A program made the position numbers and the translations under genes. The notes under the pieces are model-generated. The model had not been told where the DNA came from. It was given only the letters and a program-made list of their open reading frames with translations, and did no database searches. Shown here piece after piece: positions 1 to 5,196 of a stretch of DNA of 5,196 bases (position 1 is its first letter; every line of letters starts with the position of its first letter). The stretch lies in assembly GCA_018267355.1 (NCBI GenBank), contig JAFDYP010000337.1:1-5196 (forward strand), read 5' to 3'. The DNA is from Bacteroidota bacterium. GTDB taxonomy: Bacteria > Bacteroidota > Bacteroidia > Chitinophagales > LD1.

Positions 1-1
1 G

Positions 2-85
2 ATCAGGAAATCTGCACCTCTGCAGATATTTCTGGCCTGGGCACTAGCGCTGCTGGTGACTATGTATGGAGAGACTTTGCAGGCA
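2..85 (+). other. Sec signal peptide (N-terminal few residues missing)
   Basis: The visible start reads IRKSAPLQIFLAWALALLVT, a short basic n-region (Arg2, Lys3) followed by a hydrophobic core over residues 9-20. A polar c-region ends in Leu-Gln-Ala, giving a plausible signal peptidase I cut after Ala28. The next residues are Gln29-Cys30. The Cys is not preceded by a lipobox-type small residue (Gln is at -1), so a lipoprotein is less likely. The ATG at 62 (Met21) would leave only the c-region and is a poor start candidate. Confidence 0.85.
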
Positions 86-3000
86 CAATGTAGTAGCAGC
101 TGTACCAGTACAGTCAGCTCGAATAGTAACATAACTGCAAGCACAGGTCAGGTCGTATGCCTCACGTATAATGGCTCCTACACAAGAAAAATCACCCTCA
201 ATGGCGGTACAGTATGTATCTCTGCCAATACAACGATAGCCAGCACCTCTACGTTTGCGTTCTTTTCGGGCTATTTGGAAAACTACGGTACCATTGCCAA
301 AGCATATACCATTTCGAGTGGTGTCATACTAAATAACTATGGAACGATCTCTGCCACTACCACGGTCAGTGGCGGGGGGCTTACTAACTATGCCGCAGGC
401 TCCATCACTGGCGGTGTAACTTTGAGCAATGCCAATGCTACTTTTGATAATTACGGCTCCTTCACAGGAGCTTTCACTGCTACTAATGGTACAGCAACCA
501 ACTATAGTGGCGGCACCTTCTCTCCAAGCGGATCTACAACGTTTACTGCCGGCAGCTTCACTAACAATGCGGGGGGTACAGCTTCGTTTAATGCTATGAC
601 CGTCAAAAGCGGTTATTCCTTTACAAATAATGGCGATTTCTCAGCGACTTCTCTTACAAACCAATCCGGCGGTACTGTAAACCTGACTGGTACCAGTCAG
701 ACCATCAGTGGTAACGTATCAAACTCGGCTACGATTACTTTTAGCGGCACACTGACCATAGGCGGTACATACACAGATGCCACAGCCGTAGGCCCCACCA
801 TTAGGGCGGCAGGCGCGGGCACACAATGCAACCTACTCAATATAGGTACTGTGTCAAATGGCTTGAATATAGGAACATTTGATGGCAACAATGTAGGCCT
901 CACTCTGACCGGTGCCGTGCCTACCAATGCACTGCGCATGATCAATGGAGCTTCTGCTCCTCCTACGGCACCAGCAGCGCCTACCGGTTTTTCCGGTAGT
1001 GCCAGCAACCTGGTAGTGTCGGGGGGCTACTCTGTAGCGGCTCTCGCCACTGGTAGTATCGTGTTGCGTTACATCGGCACTTCTGCTCCTTCTGATGTGC
1101 CTTCAGACAATGTAGCTTACAATGTAGGCGATGCAGTAGGTAGCAGCACAGTAGTAGCGGTGCCTACAGGCAATATTCTAACTCCGACCAGCAGGTCTTT
1201 CACAGATAATGTACCGGCGAGTGCCTGCGGTCAGACAGTTTACTACAGGATATTCTCTTATAACGGGACACAGCCTTGTGAGGTATTCAGCACTAGCCCA
1301 CTGACAGGCAGTGTGGATATGACCATACCTACTGCTACTATCACTCCTGCAGGTCCTACCACATTCTGCGCAGGCAGTAGTGTCGTGCTGAATGCCGGTG
1401 GTGGTACTTCTTATATCTGGAGCACAGGAGACAATACATCATCTATCACCGCTGCCACAGCCGGTACCTATACAGTGACCGCTACTGCGGCCAATGGCTG
1501 TAGCGCTGCATCATCAGGTCAGTCTGTGACCGTCAATACAGCGGGTGCTATTACTCCATACGTAAATGTAAACGGTACAGGATGGGCGGTCAATGCGAAT
1601 CCTACTTTGTGCCCGGGTGGCTCGGTAGAGTTTGGTCCTCAGGCTACAGGTGGTACCTGGAGCTATACGGGACCGGGTGGTTTCACTGCATTCACGAGAG
1701 ATACTACACTTACTGCCCTGCAGCCATCAAACTCCGGCAGCTATATAGCTACTTACACTGATCCCGGCAATGGCTGCAGCACTACACAAACATACAATGT
1801 AACTGTAAATCCATATCCGTCACCGACAGTGAATAGTCCTGTGATATGCAGCGGCCAAACTGCCACACTGACAGCTACCGGAGGCACTTCCTACAGCTGG
1901 ACCACCGGACAAACGTCTAATCCAATATCCGTATCTCCTGCAAATAGCACTATATACGGTGTGACTGTGACCAGTGCAGCCGGCTGTACTGCTACTGCTA
2001 CAGGTACCGTATGGGTCAATCCTTCACCTACAGCTGCTATTACTCCATTTGGCACTACTAGTTTTTGTACGCCGGGCAGTGTGACGCTGACGGCATCTGG
2101 CGGAGGTAACTATGTATGGAGCACCGGCTCTAATGCCGCAGCGATCACTGTGAGTACTTCCAATACTTATACAGTGACAGTGACTACCCCTGCTACAGGC
2201 TGCTCGGCCACTGCCAGCCAGGTAGTGACTGCCAATACGACTCCGACAGGTTCTATCACAGCATCAGGCCCTACTACTTTCTGTAGCGGCAATACAGTGA
2301 CACTAACTGCAGCGAGCGGTACATCCTACGCATGGAGTACCGGAGCTACTACGGCCGCTATCACAGTAGGCACCTCAGGTACATATACTGTGACGATCAC
2401 CGGTGCCGGAGGCTGCTCAGCTACGGCCAGTCAGACGGTGACGGTCAATCCTTCACCTACAGCCTCTATAGCTGCCACCAGTGCTAATACGTTCTGCGCC
2501 GGTATCATAGATACGCTTACTGCGTCTGGAGGCACCTCCTATACATGGAGCACTGGTGCCACCACTGCATCGATATATGTGACCACATCAGGTACCTATA
2601 CTGTCACTTCATCAAACGGTACCTGTACAGCTACAGCCAGCAGGGCGATCACAGTAAATCCTGCACCTGCTGCTGCTGCTACCAGCACTACCACTTGCTA
2701 CCATGTTTCCGCTACTATCACCGCATCTGGGGGTAGCACCTATGTTTGGAGCACCGGCGCTACTACTGCAGGCCTGACCATTGCTTCGCCGTCTATCACT
2801 ACCACCTATAGGGTGACCGTGACTAGTGCTGCAGGCTGTACTGCTACTGCCAGCGGTACGATCACTGTAGACAGCGCCGCAGCCTCAGTGACCAATCCCG
2901 CTGTCTGCGAAGGCCTCACTGCTACGATGAGAGCTACAGGGGGAGGCACCTACATGTGGAGTACAGGCAGTACTACTGATACTATCCAAAGCCTCACAGC

Positions 3001-5196
3001 AGGTGTATACTCAGTGACAGTGACCGACCCTGCCGGCTGTTCTGCTACAGCCAGTGGTATCATCACTGTAAATCCACTACCTACACCATCTGTAAATGAT
3101 ACTACTATATGTCCCGGCCGGACAGCCAAGCTGACTGCCACGGGAGGCTCTATATATGTATGGAGCACGGGCGCTACTACTACCAGTATCACTACCGGCA
3201 CAGCTGGCACCTACACTGTCACCGCCACCAATATGGGTAGCTGTACCGCTACTGCCAGTGGTACTGTGACTGTAGCCGCCACTCCTGCAGCTGCAGTGAA
3301 TAACGGTGTGATATGCTCCGGCAACCCAGCTATACTGACTGCGACAGGCGGCACCAGTTACGTATGGAGTACAAGCGCTACTACTGCCACTATATCTGCT
3401 GCCACTACTGGTAGCTATACAGTGACAGTGACTAATGCTGCTACCTGTACGGCCACTGCTACCGCTACCGTCACAGCAGCTTCATATCCTACTGCTACTG
3501 TCAATAACCCCTCTATGTGCGCGGGCACCTCAGCTACTCTGACTGCCAGCGGTGGAGTATCCTATGCATGGAGCACAGGAGCGACTACAGCGAGCATCAC
3601 TGTATCTCCTGCCAGTACGACTACATATAGCGTCACTGTGACCAATGCCGGTGGATGTACCGCCAGCGCTGTGAGCACTGTGACTGTCAATGCCCTACCT
3701 ATAGCCTCTGCTACGGGTGGCCCTATATGCTCAGGTACAGCCGCTACCCTCACCGCATCTGGTGGTACCAGCTATGTATGGAGCAACAGCGCTACTACAG
3801 CCAGCACATCTGTGACTGTGGCAGGCACATATTATGTCACAGTGACCAATGCCTCCGGCTGTACTGCTACAACCAGCGCGTCTGCCACTGTAGCTACTAA
3901 ACCAACGCCGACCGTGACTGGCGGATCAGCGTGCAAGAACACTAACATCACCATATCAGCTACCGGTGGTGGCACTTACCTTTGGAATACAGGTGTGACG
4001 ACGAGCAGTTTCTCAGTGGCACCGGCTGCTACTACTACCTATACAGTGACGGTGACCAATGCAGCTGGCTGTACAGCCTCTGCCAGTGGCACAGCTACAG
4101 TCTGGGCACTCCCTACTACTACACCGGCATCCAACTCGCCGATACTGCTCAACGGTACTATCAGCCTCACATCCGGAGCGGCAGCTGGCACCTCTCCTTA
4201 CACTTACTCATGGAGTGGTCCTTCGGCCTATACATCTACTACAGCTAATCCCTCTATAGCATCTGCTACTCCATCCAAGGCCGGTATATACTACCTGACC
4301 GTGACAGATGCGCACTCCTGCACTGTGACCGGCAATACGACAGTCGTGCTCAACTTCTCGTCTCCGGGAGGTGTGACCAGCAATACTGCACTCTGGCTCT
4401 ATGGCGACAGTGTGATAGCCTCCGGCTCTAATGTGACAGGATGGTGGGATGCCAGTCAGCTCAATAATGACGTAACAGCCATCAATGGTACTGCACCTAC
4501 ACTCGTATCTAATGGAGCAAACTACCACCCTGCTGTAAATTTTAATGGTACAGGTGGTCTTACCGGTGCCTTTAGCCCTACCATTACCTCTACCGAGGCT
4601 ACAGCATTTACCGTAGTAAATGCCAGCTCCTCTGCTGCCAATGCTTCAGGTATATTCTCTGTAGCTGCAGCTGGTACATTGGACTCGACAGCGAATAACA
4701 GCGCCGCCTTCTTCGCCAAGGGTGCCAATGCACTTTATACTTACAGGACTAGTGCCGTAAGGGGACAGTATGTAAATGCAAGTGCTACCGGCCAATATCA
4801 TATGGCTACGTCCCTTTTCACTACCAGCGCTTCAAATAGGGACTCATTCTTTGTAGAAGGGAAGGCTCAGACTATCGGCGCATTTACCAATAGCGCTTTC
4901 GCTGCGACTCGCTACAGTGTAGGCGAAAGAATGGGTACTGCTACCTTCGGCAGGTACCTGACAGGCCAGATCGCAGAGGTTGCCCTGTTTAATCGCCAGC
5001 TGACTACTACAGAAAAATATCAAGTAGAAAGCTACCTGGCGCTGAAATATGGATTCACCCTGGACCAAACCACTGCTAAGAACTACATTGCGAGTAATGG
5101 TACTGTATTCTGGAATGCCACTTCTAATGGCTCCTATAAGAATAACATCTTCGGTGTAGGCGTGGATAATGTTTGCGCACTCTTCCAATATCAATC
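2..5196 (+). CDS. Giant modular surface/secreted adhesin-like protein, partial at both ends
   Basis: One frame is open across the whole window (1,731 full codons plus two bases). It probably encodes an exported structural or adhesive protein; no enzymatic motif is visible. Order seen: signal peptide (residues 1-28), Asn-X-Gly repeat head (29-326), fibronectin III-like domain (327-439), 14 Ig/PKD-like modules (441-1451), LamG-like domain (1454-1687), start of a LamG-associated domain (1688 on). The first in-frame ATG, at 62, falls after the hydrophobic signal core, so the true start is upstream, probably only a few codons away because the lysine/arginine n-region is already visible. Composition is dominated by Thr, Ser, Ala and Gly. 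In Bacteroidota such proteins usually end in a type IX secretion sorting or gliding-motility C-terminal domain; that end is not in the window, so the export route is inferred. The ligand is unknown. No neighbouring gene is visible, so operon context cannot be judged. The frame is very secure; the adhesin role is family-level inference. Confidence 0.95.
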   Translation, partial: MRKSAPLQIFLAWALALLVTMYGETLQAQCSSSCTSTVSSNSNITASTGQVVCLTYNGSYTRKITLNGGTVCISANTTIASTSTFAFFSGYLENYGTIAKAYTISSGVILNNYGTISATTTVSGGGLTNYAAGSITGGVTLSNANATFDNYGSFTGAFTATNGTATNYSGGTFSPSGSTTFTAGSFTNNAGGTASFNAMTVKSGYSFTNNGDFSATSLTNQSGGTVNLTGTSQTISGNVSNSATITFSGTLTIGGTYTDATAVGPTIRAAGAGTQCNLLNIGTVSNGLNIGTFDGNNVGLTLTGAVPTNALRMINGASAPPTAPAAPTGFSGSASNLVVSGGYSVAALATGSIVLRYIGTSAPSDVPSDNVAYNVGDAVGSSTVVAVPTGNILTPTSRSFTDNVPASACGQTVYYRIFSYNGTQPCEVFSTSPLTGSVDMTIPTATITPAGPTTFCAGSSVVLNAGGGTSYIWSTGDNTSSITAATAGTYTVTATAANGCSAASSGQSVTVNTAGAITPYVNVNGTGWAVNANPTLCPGGSVEFGPQATGGTWSYTGPGGFTAFTRDTTLTALQPSNSGSYIATYTDPGNGCSTTQTYNVTVNPYPSPTVNSPVICSGQTATLTATGGTSYSWTTGQTSNPISVSPANSTIYGVTVTSAAGCTATATGTVWVNPSPTAAITPFGTTSFCTPGSVTLTASGGGNYVWSTGSNAAAITVSTSNTYTVTVTTPATGCSATASQVVTANTTPTGSITASGPTTFCSGNTVTLTAASGTSYAWSTGATTAAITVGTSGTYTVTITGAGGCSATASQTVTVNPSPTASIAATSANTFCAGIIDTLTASGGTSYTWSTGATTASIYVTTSGTYTVTSSNGTCTATASRAITVNPAPAAAATSTTTCYHVSATITASGGSTYVWSTGATTAGLTIASPSITTTYRVTVTSAAGCTATASGTITVDSAAASVTNPAVCEGLTATMRATGGGTYMWSTGSTTDTIQSLTAGVYSVTVTDPAGCSATASGIITVNPLPTPSVNDTTICPGRTAKLTATGGSIYVWSTGATTTSITTGTAGTYTVTATNMGSCTATASGTVTVAATPAAAVNNGVICSGNPAILTATGGTSYVWSTSATTATISAATTGSYTVTVTNAATCTATATATVTAASYPTATVNNPSMCAGTSATLTASGGVSYAWSTGATTASITVSPASTTTYSVTVTNAGGCTASAVSTVTVNALPIASATGGPICSGTAATLTASGGTSYVWSNSATTASTSVTVAGTYYVTVTNASGCTATTSASATVATKPTPTVTGGSACKNTNITISATGGGTYLWNTGVTTSSFSVAPAATTTYTVTVTNAAGCTASASGTATVWALPTTTPASNSPILLNGTISLTSGAAAGTSPYTYSWSGPSAYTSTTANPSIASATPSKAGIYYLTVTDAHSCTVTGNTTVVLNFSSPGGVTSNTALWLYGDSVIASGSNVTGWWDASQLNNDVTAINGTAPTLVSNGANYHPAVNFNGTGGLTGAFSPTITSTEATAFTVVNASSSAANASGIFSVAAAGTLDSTANNSAAFFAKGANALYTYRTSAVRGQYVNASATGQYHMATSLFTTSASNRDSFFVEGKAQTIGAFTNSAFAATRYSVGERMGTATFGRYLTGQIAEVALFNRQLTTTEKYQVESYLALKYGFTLDQTTAKNYIASNGTVFWNATSNGSYKNNIFGVGVDNVCALFQYQ
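86..979 (+). other. N-terminal head region with Asn-X-Gly repeats, probable beta-solenoid
   Basis: Residues 29-326 begin with a Cys-containing cap (Cys30, Cys34, then VVCLTYNGSY and GGTVCIS). A degenerate repeat follows, each copy centred on an Asn-Tyr/Asn-Gly-like turn: NYGTI (residue 94), NYGTI (112), NYAAGSI (129), NYGSF (150), NYSGGTF (167), NNAGGTA (188), NNGDF (209), NQSGGTV (220) and NSATI (241). Spacings are 17-21 residues, with 21 most common. Alternating Thr/Val/Ile strands and Gly/Asn turns suggest rungs of a right-handed beta-helix. Similar heads with a TGxxVCL...GGTxCI opening are familiar from Bacteroidota surface proteins, where they precede Ig-like arrays. Residues 242-326 are less regular and end in an Ala/Pro-rich linker (PPTAPAAP). 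The fold is inferred from periodicity and no ligand can be named. Confidence 0.6.
980..1318 (+). other. Fibronectin type III-like domain
   Basis: Residues 327-439 start with APTGFSGSAS after a proline-rich linker and contain VLRYIGTSAPSD, NVAYNVGDAVGSSTVV and, near the end, TVYYRIFSYNG. This matches the Bacteroidota-type FN3 pattern in which an xVLRR-like strand, a YxVGDxxGxxxVV segment and a final YYYxVFAYNG-like strand occur in that order. Two cysteines flank the last strand (ACGQ and QPCEV) and could form a local disulfide. The domain sits between the solenoid-like head and the Ig array and probably acts as a spacer. The assignment rests on motif order by eye. Confidence 0.6.
1610..1834 (+). 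other. Divergent Ig-like module 2 with a long Trp-Cys loop
   Basis: This module keeps the two-Cys plan (Cys537 in TLCPGGSVEF, and GNGCSTT at the end) but replaces the usual YVWSTGATT core with GGTWSYTGPGGFTAFTRDT. Its Cys-Trp spacing is 16 rather than 17 residues, and Trp to second Cys is 39 residues against 26-30 in the others. The WSYTGPGGF segment resembles the WSGPNGF core of other Bacteroidota Ig/PKD-like domains, so it belongs to a related subfamily set inside the array. Four of the array's roughly 20 charged residues are here. Confidence 0.7.
2015..2034 (+). repeat. 20-base exact linker repeat, copy 1 (second copy at 2444-2463)
   Basis: The 20 bases encoding the inter-module linker VNPSPT plus the first two bases of the next Ala codon occur identically here and at 2444-2463, in the same frame, 429 bases apart. 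Flanking sequence differs in codon use. It marks the boundaries after modules 3 and 5 and may be a small surviving stretch of homology from module duplication or gene conversion. Confidence 0.8.
4133..4354 (+). other. Terminal SprB/PKD-like module 14 with an unpaired cysteine
   Basis: The last repeat reads GTISLTSGAAAGTSPYTYSW, then SGPSAY, and ends GIYYLTVTDAHSCTVTG. The GTSPYTYSWSG and YYLTVTDAxxCT signatures match the SprB-type repeat common in Bacteroidota surface proteins, named after the gliding adhesin SprB. The position that holds the first Cys in modules 1-13 is occupied by NSPILLNGT, so only Cys1440 remains. It joins the array to the LamG-like domain. Confidence 0.7.
4361..5062 (+). 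other. LamG / concanavalin A-like lectin-type domain
   Basis: Residues 1454-1687 open with ALWLYGDSV, then VTGWWDASQLNNDVTA, then PTLVSNGANYHPAVNFNGTG. This corresponds to the typical LWLxAD, WxDxSGxxNxAT and PTxVxxxxNxxPxVxFDG blocks of Bacteroidota LamG-type domains. It closes with QIAEVALFNRQLTTTEKYQV and ESYLALKYGFTL, the usual final strand (AEVxxYNRxLTxxE) and helix (YLALKYGITL). Such jelly-roll domains often bind glycans, but no specific ligand or calcium site can be read here. It is the best candidate for a binding domain on this side of the stalk. Confidence 0.8.
5063..5196 (+). other. Start of a LamG-associated conserved domain (DUF8202-like), truncated by the window edge
   Basis: Immediately after KYGFTL the chain reads DQTTAKNYIASNGTVFWNAT, then SNGSYKNNIFGVGVDN. 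In many Bacteroidota proteins KYGITL is followed by a block of the type NYxxSDGxVIWxxxxNxxYxNxIxGIGRDD, ahead of a C-terminal region and a secretion signal. I recall this block as DUF8202; the name is from memory. The usual GRDD is GVDN here and the next residues, VCALFQYQ, depart from the common SGLNQKQS form. The rest lies beyond base 5196. Confidence 0.55.

Larger units (their letters stand above)
1322..4354 (+). repeat. Tandem array of 14 Ig-like/PKD-like modules (coding repeat)
   Basis: Fourteen consecutive modules are marked by a core Trp codon at 1418, 1658, 1898, 2117, 2333, 2546, 2747, 2957, 3161, 3365, 3569, 3779, 3983 and 4211. Spacings are 240, 240, 219, 216, 213, 201, 210, 204, 204, 204, 210, 204 and 228 bases, all multiples of three. 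A typical module reads: Cys-Ser/Ala-Gly, LTATGGTSYVWSTGATT, a variable strand, TYTVTVTNAAGCTATAS, then TVTVNPxPT as linker. Modules 1-13 each carry exactly two Cys, one before and one after the Trp, as expected for an intradomain disulfide in an exported Ig fold. The array covers about 1,010 residues with only about 20 charged ones. Synonymous codons differ widely between copies, so this is an old, diverged array rather than a fresh amplification. The likely role is an extended stalk. Confidence 0.88.

Noticed and set aside
62..64. ATG as possible start codon of the gene
   Set aside because: It lies after the hydrophobic core; starting here would remove the signal peptide. The frame is open to the left edge with a basic n-region, so the start is upstream.
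1..93. Frame 1 at the left edge reads GTSAAGDYVWRDFAG, resembling the module core, suggesting a frameshifted repeat copy
   Set aside because: Frame 1 stops at 91-93, while the same bases in frame 2 give a convincing signal peptide that continues into the head. The resemblance is short and coincidental.
697..1008. Open frame on the - strand, 103 codons
   Set aside because: It lies wholly antisense to the confident + strand frame, has no recognisable domain, and its Val/Ala/Pro-rich translation is what the complement of Thr/Gly/Ser-rich codons gives.
2950..3753. Val/Ala/Pro-rich - strand open frames at 2950-3210 and 3562-3753
   Set aside because: They recur at equivalent places in the repeat modules with similar translations (both contain VVAPVLH), which shows they are by-products of the repeat, not genes.
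2545..4259. Short + strand open frames in other phases (2545-2736, 3655-3900, 3982-4248, 4059-4259)
   Set aside because: They are out of phase with the main frame and give Cys/Tyr/His-rich or low-complexity translations from the same repeats. They have no domain evidence of their own.
1322..4354. CRISPR array or non-coding tandem repeat
   Set aside because: The repeat period is 201-240 bases, always a multiple of three, with conserved protein sequence but varied codons. That is the signature of a coding domain repeat.
4208..4728. Two adjoining - strand open frames (4208-4528 and 4522-4728)
   Set aside because: Both are antisense to the array end and the LamG-like domain, and the Cys/Arg/His-rich translation matches no family I recognise.
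4844..5194. Open frame on the - strand, 116 codons, with a more mixed composition
   Set aside because: It overlaps the clear LamG-like domain and its conserved KYGFTL ending on the + strand. No known motif is seen in it, so it is a shadow.

Overview
The window lies inside one very long protein-coding gene. A single + strand reading frame (codons starting at base 2) stays open from the left edge to the right edge, giving 1,731 complete codons with no in-frame stop. The start codon lies upstream and the stop codon downstream. There is no intergenic DNA, RNA gene, promoter or terminator, and no stretch of 300 bases outside the gene. Residue numbers below count from the first visible codon (bases 2-4), so they are not true protein coordinates.

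The architecture points to a secreted or surface-anchored modular adhesin-like protein of a Bacteroidota bacterium, perhaps of the Chitinophagales or a relative. This is inferred from domain style and composition only. The order is: a Sec signal peptide (residues 1-28); a Thr/Ser/Gly/Asn-rich head with an Asn-X-Gly repeat of about 21 residues, probably a beta-solenoid (about 29-326); a fibronectin type III-like domain (about 327-439); a tandem array of 13 two-cysteine Ig-like modules plus one terminal SprB/PKD-like module (about 441-1451); a LamG/concanavalin A-like domain (about 1454-1687); and the beginning of a conserved domain often found after such LamG domains in Bacteroidota (from about 1688, cut by the window).

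How the parts would work together, by inference: the signal peptide sends the chain to the periplasm. In this phylum such proteins are usually exported by the type IX secretion system through a C-terminal sorting domain, which would lie beyond the right edge. The Ig-like array would be a long, disulfide-stapled, nearly uncharged stalk holding the head and the lectin-like domain apart.

I found no undescribed enzymatic or defence system. The unusual points are quantitative: a strictly kept cysteine-to-tryptophan spacing, a locked 204-base repeat period in the middle of the array, two runs of about 250 residues with no charged side chain, and a last repeat that has lost its first cysteine.
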